Below the pieces are notes generated by a model. That model did no database searches. It saw nothing but the letters and a program-made list of their open reading frames with translations, and was not told the origin of the DNA. Below, one piece after another: positions 1 through 7,974 of a stretch of 64,000 bases of DNA. This DNA comes from Paenibacillus lignilyticus (GTDB taxonomy: Bacteria; Bacillota; Bacilli; Paenibacillales; Paenibacillaceae): contig NZ_JAGKSP010000001.1 in assembly GCF_017942085.1 (NCBI RefSeq), positions 434,001 to 498,000 of the forward strand, in the 5' to 3' direction. Position 1 is the first letter of the stretch. Each line of letters starts with the position of its first letter. Made by a program: the position numbers and the translations under genes.

Positions 1-1
1 A

Positions 2-1102
2 TTGTTGGAACTTGGTTATACCGATCAGAAAGTGGAGAACGGACGCGTTATTTTTACAGGCGGGCTGGCTGATATTTGCCGCGCCAATCTATGGCTCCGT
101 ACCTCTGACCGCGTATTGATCAAAATGGCGGAATTTCCCGCCAGAACGTTTGAAGAATTGTTCGAAGGCACCAAAGCGGTCAATTGGCCGGACTGGATTC
201 CCGAGGATGCCGAATTTCCGGTGGAAGGGCGCTCGCATAAGTCGCAGCTGACCAGCGTGCCTGCCTGCCAAAGCATCGTGAAGAAAGCTATTGTGGAAAA
301 AATGAAATCGGTCTACGGCACCGAGTGGTTCCACGAGGACAACGGACAGCGTTACGTCATCGAAGTCTGGCTGCTGAATGACATCGCGATGCTGACGCTG
401 GACACTACCGGCCCCGGCCTGCATAAGCGCGGATACCGCAAGCTTGTAACGGAAGCGCCGCTCAAAGAAACGATGGCGGCGGCAATGGTGCTGCTCAGCA
501 GATGGCGCCCCGAACGGCCCTTGTATGATCCGTTCTGCGGTTCAGGCACCATCCCGATTGAAGCCGCCATGATCGGCTGGAACATTGCACCCGGACTTCG
601 CCGCACGTTTAACAGCGAGGGCTGGTCCATCATCCCGGAAGAGCTGTGGGAGCACGCTCGCGAGGAAGCTTTCGACTCGGTGAAGGACAACGTCCCGCTT
701 CACATTACAGGTTCGGATATCGACCCGCGCGCGCTTGAGATCGCAGAAGCTGCCGTGAAGAAAGCCGGCTTCGCGAAGGAAATCAAGCTGCAGCAGATGG
801 CGGTTTCCCGTTTGAAACCGGAAGGCGACTATGGCTGCATCGTCACCAACCCTCCCTATGGAGCACGGCTTGGCGACGAAGACGAAGCAGAGAAAGCGAT
901 CAGACAGCTAGGACTGAGCTCGCTCTATATCCCGACATGGTCGATGTTCGCTTTGACGCAGTCGCGCACGTTCGAGGATACGATCGGCCGCAAAGCGGAC
1001 AAGAAACGGAAACTATTCAACGGCCGCATTGAATGTACGTACTACCAGTATTTTGGACCGCTGCCTCCGCGCAACAAAACGGACAGTCCTTCCAAATCCT
1101 AG
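2..1102 (+). CDS. RlmL/YpsC-type 23S rRNA guanine-N2 methyltransferase (5' end outside window)
   Basis: This is a class I SAM-dependent RNA methyltransferase of the YpsC/RlmL type, expected to methylate a guanine N2 in 23S rRNA in the cytoplasm. The visible part opens with the second half of a THUMP region (ICRANLWLRT and KAVNWPDWIPE are family hallmarks). Next come the SAM-binding segment DPFCGSGTIPIEAA near visible residue 178 and the catalytic NPPYG motif near residue 283, and the protein ends with the KRKLFNG...YYQYFG tail usual for the family. It starts inside the protein: compared with recalled Bacillus YpsC, roughly 20-25 N-terminal residues lie left of the window, so the TTG at base 2 is not a real start. 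It is followed after 26 bases by the LtaS-like gene and could be cotranscribed with it. Confidence 0.9.
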   Translation: MLELGYTDQKVENGRVIFTGGLADICRANLWLRTSDRVLIKMAEFPARTFEELFEGTKAVNWPDWIPEDAEFPVEGRSHKSQLTSVPACQSIVKKAIVEKMKSVYGTEWFHEDNGQRYVIEVWLLNDIAMLTLDTTGPGLHKRGYRKLVTEAPLKETMAAAMVLLSRWRPERPLYDPFCGSGTIPIEAAMIGWNIAPGLRRTFNSEGWSIIPEELWEHAREEAFDSVKDNVPLHITGSDIDPRALEIAEAAVKKAGFAKEIKLQQMAVSRLKPEGDYGCIVTNPPYGARLGDEDEAEKAIRQLGLSSLYIPTWSMFALTQSRTFEDTIGRKADKKRKLFNGRIECTYYQYFGPLPPRNKTDSPSKS

Positions 1103-1128
1103 CTGTTGGGAAAGGAACTACGCAATCG

Positions 1129-3129
1129 ATGACTATACCATCTCGAAGCATAAAACGGCGCCGGCAACGGACGTCGTTTTATGCTATTCCCCTCCTTATC
1201 GCGCTGGAGCCGCTGTTTTTCATCGGACTCATGCTCGTTAAGCTTGTTTTGTTCGACCGACTGGTCCATGTGCCTAACATGGCGATGAACCGCGAGGATG
1301 TAATGACCGCGGCCGGAACACTGGCGCTCGCGTCCTTCTGGACCTTATGGCTGCCGCCAAATGGCCGCAGAATTACGCTGATTTTGTTAAACGTCATCCT
1401 GACCGCAATCATCTACTCCGATCTCATCTACTTCCGTTACTTTCAGGATCTCATCTCGATTCCTGTACTGATGCAAGCCGGACAAGTAGGTGCACTCGGG
1501 GAAAGCATCGATTCCTTGCTCAGCCGTGTAGACCTGTGGTTTTTCGCGGATTGGGTGCCGCTGCTCCCTATTGCCGTGTTCACCTTCTTCCGGATACGCA
1601 GAAACACAAGAAACCAAGTGCAGCTCTCTTACCTTAAACCGAATCGGCTCCGAATCGCCATTCGCCGTTTGGCTGCAGGACTGGTCGTATTAGTAATCGG
1701 ATTTATGCTCGTCTACGTGCCAGTTCATAAAGCCAAACAAACCTGGGCAGCGGAGCTCTTCACGGGCAACTGGTGGAACCTGTCGCTGTACAATGTGACC
1801 GGCGTCCTCGGCTTCCATGGCTATGATCTGTATCGCTATGCGAACGAGCATTGGTTGCAGGATAGCAGCGTTACTGCCGAGCAGGCGGCGGAAGCGAAAC
1901 AGTGGTTTGAGACTCGCGCCGCTCAGCGCAAGGCACTCGAAACGGATGCTCTGTTTGGCAAATATAAAGGCAAGAATGTGATTCTGCTTCAGCTGGAAGC
2001 CTTTCAAAGCTTCGTCATCCACCAGCGCATTAACGGCGCCGAGGTAACGCCGAACATCAATAAGCTGCTTGGGTCATCGGTTTATTTCAGCAATTTCTAT
2101 CATCAAACCGCTCAGGGGCGCACATCAGATGCTGATCTGGCGGCAAATGTGTCGCTTCAGCCGCTGCCCACGGGCTCAGTCTTCATCCGTTATGCCCAGC
2201 ATGACTACGACAGTATGCCGCAGACGTTGAAAGACCACGGTTATACCGCCAACGTCTTTCATGCCTATGACGGGGGCTTCTGGAATCGCAACATGATGTA
2301 TGACCGATTAGGATACGATACCTTCTTCAGCAAAAATGCCTATCGAATCGATGAGCCCATCGGCTGGTCGCTAGGCGATAAATCCTTCTTTAAACAGACC
2401 GTGGATCGGATGAAGGACGAGAAGCAGCCATTCTATTCGTTCCTCATTTCACTTTCAAGCCACCATCCCTACCAACTGCCGAAATCAGCGCAAACACTGG
2501 ATGCAGGAAGCTTTAAGAACACCATCTTCGGCGACTATCTTGAGGCTGTTCACTATGTGGATGCTGCGATCGGAAGCTTGATCGATGAGCTCAAGGCAGC
2601 GGGATTGTGGGATCAATCGATATTCATGTTCTACGGCGACCACGATAATTCCATCCGGGAATGGGAACCCTTCGAAACGTTCCTGGGTCATCCGTTAAAC
2701 GAGACCGAACGATTCCGGCTTCTGAAAGGGATTCCGTTCGTCGTGCATTTGCCCCATGATGAGAGGGCCGGCAGCTATGAGCAGGTCGGCGGGCAGCTGG
2801 ACATTACACCAACCGTTCTCCATCTGCTCGGAATCTCCGGTGCCGATAAAACGATGATCGGAACGCCGCTCATTACTGCGCAGCCCGATACGCAGCAGCA
2901 TCAGAAGCGGATCGTGTTCCGTAACGGCGCATTTACGGATGGAGCTGTCCTCTATCTGCCCGCTGAGGACGGACTGCCACAGCATAGTAAGTGTTACGCC
3001 TTCACTACGGGACTGGCCGTAACGGATCCGAGTGTGTGTACCGCAGGTGCCGCTGCCGCGAGGCTTGAGCTTGAAGCGTCAGATATTGTCATCGAGCATA
3101 ACCTGGTCAAGTCGATTCACAAGCCATAA
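1129..3129 (+). CDS. LTA synthase family protein (LtaS-like membrane phosphoglycerol transferase)
   Basis: This 666-residue enzyme belongs to the lipoteichoic acid synthase/sulfatase superfamily. Such enzymes polymerise glycerol phosphate from phosphatidylglycerol on the outer face of the membrane. About five hydrophobic helices fill residues 15-210, followed by an extracellular sulfatase-fold domain. The metal and nucleophile motifs are visible: QLEAFQ (Glu metal ligand), GRTSDAD with the nucleophile Thr at about 332, and YGDHDN near the C-terminus. The ATG at 1129 is preferred over an upstream in-frame ATG at 1033, because 1033 lies inside the methyltransferase gene and 1129 is preceded by GGAAAGGAA. 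A strong hairpin follows the stop. Whether this is a true LTA polymerase, a primase or a YvgJ/YqgS paralogue cannot be told from sequence alone. Confidence 0.88.
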   Translation: MTIPSRSIKRRRQRTSFYAIPLLIALEPLFFIGLMLVKLVLFDRLVHVPNMAMNREDVMTAAGTLALASFWTLWLPPNGRRITLILLNVILTAIIYSDLIYFRYFQDLISIPVLMQAGQVGALGESIDSLLSRVDLWFFADWVPLLPIAVFTFFRIRRNTRNQVQLSYLKPNRLRIAIRRLAAGLVVLVIGFMLVYVPVHKAKQTWAAELFTGNWWNLSLYNVTGVLGFHGYDLYRYANEHWLQDSSVTAEQAAEAKQWFETRAAQRKALETDALFGKYKGKNVILLQLEAFQSFVIHQRINGAEVTPNINKLLGSSVYFSNFYHQTAQGRTSDADLAANVSLQPLPTGSVFIRYAQHDYDSMPQTLKDHGYTANVFHAYDGGFWNRNMMYDRLGYDTFFSKNAYRIDEPIGWSLGDKSFFKQTVDRMKDEKQPFYSFLISLSSHHPYQLPKSAQTLDAGSFKNTIFGDYLEAVHYVDAAIGSLIDELKAAGLWDQSIFMFYGDHDNSIREWEPFETFLGHPLNETERFRLLKGIPFVVHLPHDERAGSYEQVGGQLDITPTVLHLLGISGADKTMIGTPLITAQPDTQQHQKRIVFRNGAFTDGAVLYLPAEDGLPQHSKCYAFTTGLAVTDPSVCTAGAAAARLELEASDIVIEHNLVKSIHKP

Positions 3130-3154
3130 CGTTCCGCCGTCGCATTAAAACAAG

Positions 3155-3198
3155 AAGAACCCCCGCAAGCTTCACTTCGGAAGCCTACGGGGGTTCTT
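3155..3198. terminator. Bidirectional intrinsic terminator
   Basis: An 11-bp perfect stem, AAGAACCCCCG with CGGGGGTTCTT, surrounds a 22-base apical region that can itself pair. It lies between the convergent LtaS-like gene and the DUF1450-type gene. T-rich sequence follows on the plus strand, so it can end transcription from the left gene and probably from the right one. Confidence 0.85.
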
Positions 3199-3202
3199 CA
3201 CT

Positions 3203-3427
3203 TTATTTCTTCACATATTTGCGTGCCTTCTCGATGACTTCATCCTCAGTAGGCGCCGTAATATAGCGGCCGTTAATGAAGACGAAAGCGAATCTCGAGC
3301 ATGGACCGCAGTACGATTTGCACGCGACTTTGATTTCCGTGCCGGGTGCCATCTGCTCAAGCTTCGGCAGCATGGATTTCGTACGCATATGTTTGCATTT
3401 ATCGCAAATGAGAATATCGTTAGCCAT
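3203..3427 (-). CDS. DUF1450/YuzB-like small cysteine-rich protein
   Basis: This is a 74-residue protein with five cysteines: a CxxC pair at 8 and 11, and a CxxxCxxC cluster at 36, 40 and 43 in the context CKSYCGPCSRFAFVFINGR. The cluster resembles the DUF1450 (YuzB) family and thioredoxin-like 2Fe-2S ferredoxin folds, which suggests metal or Fe-S binding; no reaction is known. GGGAGAG precedes the ATG. The gene sits 25 bases downstream of a HesB/IscA-like gene on the same strand, so a shared role in Fe-S or metal handling is possible but inferred. The extra N-terminal CxxC is not part of the DUF1450 core as I know it. Confidence 0.7.
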   Translation of the reverse strand: MANDILICDKCKHMRTKSMLPKLEQMAPGTEIKVACKSYCGPCSRFAFVFINGRYITAPTEDEVIEKARKYVKK

Positions 3428-3452
3428 GTTTCTCTCCCTAACCGTTTACGAA

Positions 3453-3755
3453 TTAATGGTCGCCGTGGTTGCCTTTAGTCGGGTTGGAAATCATGAAGCC
3501 TTCCTGAGGTACGTAGAAGTAGTCGATTCTGACACCGTCCAGCAGCTCTACACCTTTCTCCAGCACGACCTTGATGTCTTTATCCGTCTCAATGATTTCG
3601 TCATTGTCTGTAGCATCGTCCATCTTCATGCCGTAGTGGGCATGATCGCCGTGCGAATGCGTAATGAAAATACGCAGAAATTTACCTTCGTTCTCAGGGT
3701 TGTCCACTTCTTCACGAAGCACTTTCGCGGCGTTGCGCGTAATTTTGCATTTCAT
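3453..3755 (-). CDS. HesB/IscA-family protein with histidines in place of the cluster cysteines
   Basis: This 100-residue protein has the layout of the HesB/IscA/YadR family: an N-terminal helix with KVLREEV, a beta-rich middle, LLDGVRIDYFYVPQEGFMISNP as in the family's GTxIDYxxxxxGFxFxNP stretch, and a short C-terminal tail. Canonical A-type Fe-S carriers have a Cys in the central loop and a C-terminal CxC motif. Here the central loop is HSHGDHAHYG (His 33, 35, 38, 40) and the tail is NHGDH (His 97 and 100), and the only cysteine is Cys3. It may bind another metal or have lost Fe-S transfer. AAGGAG precedes the ATG. It is upstream of the DUF1450-type gene with a 25-base gap, probably as one transcript. 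Confidence 0.75.
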   Translation of the reverse strand: MKCKITRNAAKVLREEVDNPENEGKFLRIFITHSHGDHAHYGMKMDDATDNDEIIETDKDIKVVLEKGVELLDGVRIDYFYVPQEGFMISNPTKGNHGDH

Positions 3756-3862
3756 CTTCGAGTCATCTCCTTATTTATGGATGCAGCCGTATTGCGCTTA
3801 TCCGGCGTTCCTGCTTTCTTCATCTCTCCTATTGTAAAGAAACGGGGAGCATTGTTCAACCG

Positions 3863-4102
3863 CTATCTCAATCGATCGCTGTACTTGCGTTCCATGTAGC
3901 GTGTATACCATTCGGCGGCAATCATCGTTACCGCGATATCATCGATAGGCAGAAACGGCAGCACATCAGGCATAACCCAGTACAGCAGCACAGGAATAAT
4001 ATAGAGCAGCTTGTCCGTCAGCCGAACTTCCCTTGCGATCAGCAAGCGGTAGATTCGGACAAACACCGTCCGCCAGTGGCGGAGCGAAAGCAATTTCCTC
4101 AA
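3863..4102 (-). CDS. Small DUF1232-like membrane protein
   Basis: This 79-residue protein has a basic N-terminus (RHWRTVFVRIYRLL), one hydrophobic stretch at about 30-55 (LLYIIPVLLYWVMPDVLPFLPIDD), and a charged C-terminal helix. The MPDVLPFLPIDD core matches the DUF1232 (YkvA-like) pattern of a membrane segment followed by PD.hP....DD. Function is unknown. The start is a TTG at 4102, chosen because a full AGGAGG lies 8 bases upstream (4111-4116) and no ATG gives the family N-terminus. It lies 25 bases beyond the stop of the LysM/M14 gene on the same strand and could be its operon partner. Confidence 0.6.
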   Translation of the reverse strand: MRKLLSLRHWRTVFVRIYRLLIAREVRLTDKLLYIIPVLLYWVMPDVLPFLPIDDIAVTMIAAEWYTRYMERKYSDRLR

Positions 4103-4127
4103 GGGAACCGCCTCCTTCTTCCGTCTA

Positions 4128-5348
4128 TTATAGCATATCCGGAACGGCCGCCTCCATGGCAGTAATGAGCAGCGGTTTAAGCTCGTCGTACAGATCGTGA
4201 AACGATGACAGCGGCAACGGATTCACCCCGTAACCGACCTCAACGGTAAAACCCGGCTTCCGGTAGTCCTGAATAAACCAATCCTTGTAGCCGGCATCGC
4301 TGCCTGTCAGCTTCACCGATTTATAGCCGCTCGCTTTGGCCAGCTTCGCTGCAATCAGCTCCGCAGCAGGCGGTTCATAGCCGCGATAATTCCAATAGAT
4401 CTCCTGCCCCTGCGTATGCAGCGCAACGACGAGATCGAATTGCTCCTCCTCGGTAAAGGCGGCAAGCGCCTGTGCCTCCGGCTCCGATAACGGCTGCGGC
4501 CCGGGATAATCCCGCGGACCCGGCCCTGCCGCGTCACGCCGCTCCGCTTCGACTTCCCAGAAGGCCGGAAATTGATCATTCAAATCGACGCCTCGAATGT
4601 TCGCCTTCCACTTCGAGAACCGGGTTGAACCGCGGTTCCAGTCCAGCAGCTCATGATAATACGGATGCTCCTCACTCATGCCTTCCTGGACCAGCTCCGC
4701 TCCGTCGGGATTAACAAGCGGCACAAGCCATAATGTCACAAGGCGCAGCAGCGACCTGATGTCGGCGCCGCATATTCTGGTCCCAGACGCTGCCGCCCGG
4801 GCCATATCCTCTGCGAATGTCATTAAGAGTGGTGTCGTGATCCATTCGTTTGCATGCATACCTGCATTGATATGCACTTTGGATGCTCCTTCGCCGAGGC
4901 TGATCGCGGTAATCGGTTTGCCCATGACGCTCTGCCCGATTCGTCTGCGCAGCAGAAACGGATAGCTGTTCCGAAGCTGTTCGATATCCGTCTCAAGTTC
5001 TCTTGCGCCATATTCAGCCCTTCCGTTCACGATGCGATCCGAGTCCCCGACCGGAATACAAATGAGCTGACCTTGCTGTAAGAAGGTGAGATCAATATGG
5101 CTGTTCACCGCTATGAGTGCATGAGTGGAGACAGCAAAAAGAGCCGCAATACGCAGCAAGGTATCACCGGCGTTGACCCGATAAGTAAAGGTTGGCTGCG
5201 CGGGTACTGCGAGCAGCAGCCCGGGAGTCAATCGTTCACTCGCAAGGACTCGCGGATTAGCGGCTAACAGAGCTTCCGGATTAATGCCATAACTGCGCGC
5301 AATCCGAAGCAGCGTATCACCGGTTTGAACAACATAAGGATGCAGCAT
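4128..5348 (-). CDS. LysM-M14 peptidoglycan endopeptidase (gamma-D-glutamyl-meso-diaminopimelate peptidase type)
   Basis: This 406-residue protein has two LysM peptidoglycan-binding domains (about 5-49 and 55-99) and a zinc carboxypeptidase domain of the M14 family. The zinc motif is HANE (His165, Glu168), the third zinc His is in ALHTQGQ, and the catalytic Glu is in FTVEVGYG near the end. The arrangement of two LysM plus M14 without a signal peptide matches gamma-D-glutamyl-L-diamino acid endopeptidase I, known from sporulating bacilli, which cuts cross-link peptides of cortex or wall peptidoglycan. The start ATG follows AGAGGTGATCAC. The gene lies between glutamate racemase and a small DUF1232-like gene on the same strand, with a hairpin separating it from the racemase. 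Confidence 0.85.
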   Translation of the reverse strand: MLHPYVVQTGDTLLRIARSYGINPEALLAANPRVLASERLTPGLLLAVPAQPTFTYRVNAGDTLLRIAALFAVSTHALIAVNSHIDLTFLQQGQLICIPVGDSDRIVNGRAEYGARELETDIEQLRNSYPFLLRRRIGQSVMGKPITAISLGEGASKVHINAGMHANEWITTPLLMTFAEDMARAAASGTRICGADIRSLLRLVTLWLVPLVNPDGAELVQEGMSEEHPYYHELLDWNRGSTRFSKWKANIRGVDLNDQFPAFWEVEAERRDAAGPGPRDYPGPQPLSEPEAQALAAFTEEEQFDLVVALHTQGQEIYWNYRGYEPPAAELIAAKLAKASGYKSVKLTGSDAGYKDWFIQDYRKPGFTVEVGYGVNPLPLSSFHDLYDELKPLLITAMEAAVPDML

Positions 5349-5418
5349 GTGATCACCTCTGAATTGGTCTAGTCACATGCTATGCCAATGTTCCGCCCGG
5401 CATGCCAATTCATAGGAA

Positions 5419-5459
5419 AGAGCCGCCTCGGTCATCATGTGACTGTTCGAGGCGGCTCT
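5419..5459 (-). terminator. Hairpin terminator downstream of glutamate racemase
   Basis: A perfect 12-bp stem, AGAGCCGCCTCG with CGAGGCGGCTCT, encloses a 17-base loop, 18 bases past the racemase stop. The following T tract on the minus strand (TTCCT) is weak, so efficiency is uncertain. Confidence 0.65.
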
Positions 5460-5476
5460 GCTTGTTGGCGGAACAT

Positions 5477-6292
5477 CTATACGATATTGGGCACCTGCCA
5501 CACGACGGGCGTTAGCTCGATTTGCTCACCTAACCATTGTTGGGCTATCTTCCTAAACATGCGATGGTCGCCGCTGCAGAAGAATTGATGCACGGGAAGA
5601 TCTCCGTCTCTCGTCAATCGATTGCGATCATGCAGAATCGTGCTGATTTCGCGAGCGGTTTCATCCGCCGAGCTGATCAGTGCCACATCGCTGCCCATTA
5701 CCGAAGCAATCGTATCGGATAAGAACGGATAGTGGGTACACCCCAAAATTAACGTATCGATGTCGCGTTTCTTCAGTGGGGCCAATGACGATTCCACCAC
5801 TTCTTGCGTTTCTTTCGAGCGGAAATTCCCCTGTTCGACAAGCGGAACAAACCGCGGACAAGCCAGGCTGATCACTTCAATGTTCGGCGACAGCTGCTTA
5901 AGCGCATATTCGTAGGCGCTGCTGCGAATCGTCCCTTCCGTGCCGATGACACCGACGATCCCTGTTTGTGTGCGGCCGTTTGCAGCGCGAGCGCCGGGAT
6001 GAATGACGCCGACCACGGGAATAGCGACACGGGAGCGGATATCCTCAAGCGCGACGGCCGTTGCCGTATTACAGGCGATCACAATCATTTTCGGACGATA
6101 TTGGATTAAATACTCAACGATTTGCCTTGTAAACCGAGTCACCTCTTCAGCGGGCCGCGGGCCGTACGGGGTCCGAGCGGTATCGCCGAAATACATGATT
6201 TTTTCCCGGGGAAGCTGGCGCATGACCTCTTTGACGACTGTTAAACCGCCTACACCAGAATCCAATATTGCGATCGGTTGTTGCACAGACAC
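5477..6292 (-). CDS. murI: Glutamate racemase
   Basis: This is glutamate racemase, which makes D-glutamate for peptidoglycan in the cytoplasm. Family signatures are plain: ILDSGVGG at the N-terminus with the catalytic-site Asp and Ser, ACNTATA with the first catalytic Cys, and LGCTHYPF with the second. About 270 residues is the normal length. The start is uncertain: two GTG codons (6292 and 6286) follow AAGAAAGCGG and give MSVQQPIAILDSG-type N-termini as in relatives, while an upstream TTG at 6325 adds a tail not seen in the family and has no ribosome binding site. It is followed by a hairpin. Confidence 0.93.
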   Translation of the reverse strand: MSVQQPIAILDSGVGGLTVVKEVMRQLPREKIMYFGDTARTPYGPRPAEEVTRFTRQIVEYLIQYRPKMIVIACNTATAVALEDIRSRVAIPVVGVIHPGARAANGRTQTGIVGVIGTEGTIRSSAYEYALKQLSPNIEVISLACPRFVPLVEQGNFRSKETQEVVESSLAPLKKRDIDTLILGCTHYPFLSDTIASVMGSDVALISSADETAREISTILHDRNRLTRDGDLPVHQFFCSGDHRMFRKIAQQWLGEQIELTPVVWQVPNIV

Positions 6293-6420
6293 ACCGCTTT
6301 CTTGAACGTTTTGGCAGGACTTCAATAGAATATGAATACGATGCTGAAAAGGTACCTACATCTTAGCGCAAAACTAGACAAGGTTCAACAATCGTCGCCA
6401 TGCCGGTGAATCCCCGAAAA

Positions 6421-6483
6421 TAAAGCAAAAGCCGCGCCAACTGCCAGAGCATCTGAATGAGCTCGAGCAGCCGGAGCGGCTTT
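6421..6483 (-). terminator. Intrinsic terminator of the GH4 gene
   Basis: On the minus strand, stem AAAGCCGC/GCGGCTTT with an imperfect extended inner stem is followed by TTGCTTTA. It lies 17 bases after the GH4 stop codon. Confidence 0.7.
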
Positions 6484-6499
6484 GTCTATAGTTTTTGGC

Positions 6500-7798
6500 T
6501 TATTTGTAAGCTGGAAGCCAGTCGCCATGTGCCACGATCAAATCATCGCACATTGCTTTGATATCATCCATCGAAAGCTCTGCGCTTGTATGCGGATCAA
6601 GCATTGCGGCATGGTAGATATGCTCGCGTTTGCCTGTCATCGCAGCTTCGATTGTGAGCAGTTGAGTGTTGATGTTTGTGCGGTTTAGCGCGGCGCATTG
6701 CGGCGGCAGATCGCCAACGAATGTCGGCGTTACGCCATTGCGGTCAACCAGGCAGGAAACCTCAACGCAAGCTTCTTTCGGAAGGTTCGTGATTAGGCCC
6801 GTATTCATGACGTTACCGCCGATTTTGAACGGAACGTTCGTTTCGATCGCTTCGAAGATGTACGAAGCATACTCGTGCGTGCGTTTATGCTGCAGCTCCG
6901 GATTGCTGACAAGCTCTTGTTTCAGCTTCTTCCAGTTGCCGATTTGCTCGATGCAGCGGCGCGGATACTCGTCGAGCGGAATATTGAAGCGCTCGATCAG
7001 CTCCGGATAATTGCGCTTGATGAAGTACGGGTGATACTCGGCGTTGTGCTCGGACGATTCGGTAATGTAGTAACCGAAGTTGAGCATCATTTCGAAACGC
7101 ACCATGTCCCAGTGCTTCTCGTTTTGCTTCTCGCGAGCGCGGCGCTTGATTTCCGGATACAGGTCTACGCCGTCCTTGGAAACTTCAAGCAGCCAAGCCA
7201 TATGGTTGATGCCGGCGATTTTGGATTTAACGCCTGTCGCATCCATGCCGAGGTTGTCGAAGAGGTGATCCACGCAAACCTGAACGCTATGGCAGAGGCC
7301 GACCGTGTTGATGCCGCCGTACGTGTTCATCACGTTCGTCAGAACAGCCATCGGATTCGTATAATTCAGGAACAAAGCGTCCGGACAAACTTCTTGCATA
7401 TCCTTAGCAAAATCAAGCATAACCGGAATCGTACGCAGGTTACGGAAAATACCGCCAATACCTACAGTGTCCGCGATCGTTTGGCGCAAGCCGTATTTCT
7501 TCGGAATTTCAAAGTCTGTAATCGTACATGGGTCGTAGCCGCCGACTTGAATGGCGTTAACGACGTATTTGGCACCGCGAAGCGCTTCTTTGCGATCCGT
7601 GTACGCTTTAATAGTGGAAGTGCTTCCGCACGTATTCTTGATATGGTTCAGCATCGTTTCGGAGTCGGACAGACGTTCTTGGTTAATGTCAAACAAAGCG
7701 ATTTCGAATCCTTGGAGCGCAGGCGTGTGCAATACATCACCAAGTACGTTTTTTGCAAACACAGTGCTTCCTGCTCCGATAAAAGTAATTTTCGGCAT
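6500..7798 (-). CDS. melA: GH4 family alpha-galactosidase (MelA type)
   Basis: This 432-residue enzyme belongs to glycoside hydrolase family 4, which uses NAD+ and a divalent metal in a redox-assisted mechanism in the cytoplasm. The N-terminal Rossmann motif is GAGSTVF (residues 8-14). NYTNPM is the nucleotide/metal-site motif, and GLCHS supplies the metal-binding Cys169 and His170. The sequence as a whole resembles alpha-galactosidases such as MelA rather than 6-phospho-glucosidases; substrate choice is inferred. AAGGAGG sits at good spacing before the ATG. It is divergent from an AraC-type regulator across a 176-base gap, the classic layout for a sugar-inducible gene, and a possible degenerate cre site lies in the leader. 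A GH36 alpha-galactosidase sits about 6 kb away. Confidence 0.88.
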   Translation of the reverse strand: MPKITFIGAGSTVFAKNVLGDVLHTPALQGFEIALFDINQERLSDSETMLNHIKNTCGSTSTIKAYTDRKEALRGAKYVVNAIQVGGYDPCTITDFEIPKKYGLRQTIADTVGIGGIFRNLRTIPVMLDFAKDMQEVCPDALFLNYTNPMAVLTNVMNTYGGINTVGLCHSVQVCVDHLFDNLGMDATGVKSKIAGINHMAWLLEVSKDGVDLYPEIKRRAREKQNEKHWDMVRFEMMLNFGYYITESSEHNAEYHPYFIKRNYPELIERFNIPLDEYPRRCIEQIGNWKKLKQELVSNPELQHKRTHEYASYIFEAIETNVPFKIGGNVMNTGLITNLPKEACVEVSCLVDRNGVTPTFVGDLPPQCAALNRTNINTQLLTIEAAMTGKREHIYHAAMLDPHTSAELSMDDIKAMCDDLIVAHGDWLPAYK

Positions 7799-7915
7799 CG
7801 TATCCTCCTTGAAAATGATCCGCCATGTAAGCGGATTAATGTCTTCTTCTCTTCTCTACTATAGTGCAGGGAATAGCGGATTGAGTAGGAAATAAAGCAT
7901 GTTTTATATGTACAT

Positions 7916-7936
7916 TTGTAGTTTTTTGATCTACAA
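7916..7936. promoter_or_regulatory. Inverted repeat between melA and the AraC gene (candidate operator)
   Basis: TTGTAG and CTACAA arms are separated by 9 bases in the divergent region, 39 bases before the AraC start. Position and symmetry suggest regulator binding; no direct evidence. Confidence 0.35.
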
Positions 7937-7974
7937 TTATCCTACTGAATTGATGAGGATTGGGGGCGCTGCAC

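Noticed and set aside
7826..7839. Possible cre site in the melA leader
   Set aside because: TGTAAGCGGATTAA has two mismatches to consensus, too weak to list as a feature.
6875..7864. 329-codon plus-strand reading frame opposite the GH4 gene
   Set aside because: It is entirely antisense to a clear GH4 enzyme, has no family-like motif or ribosome binding site, and is explained by GC-rich third positions.
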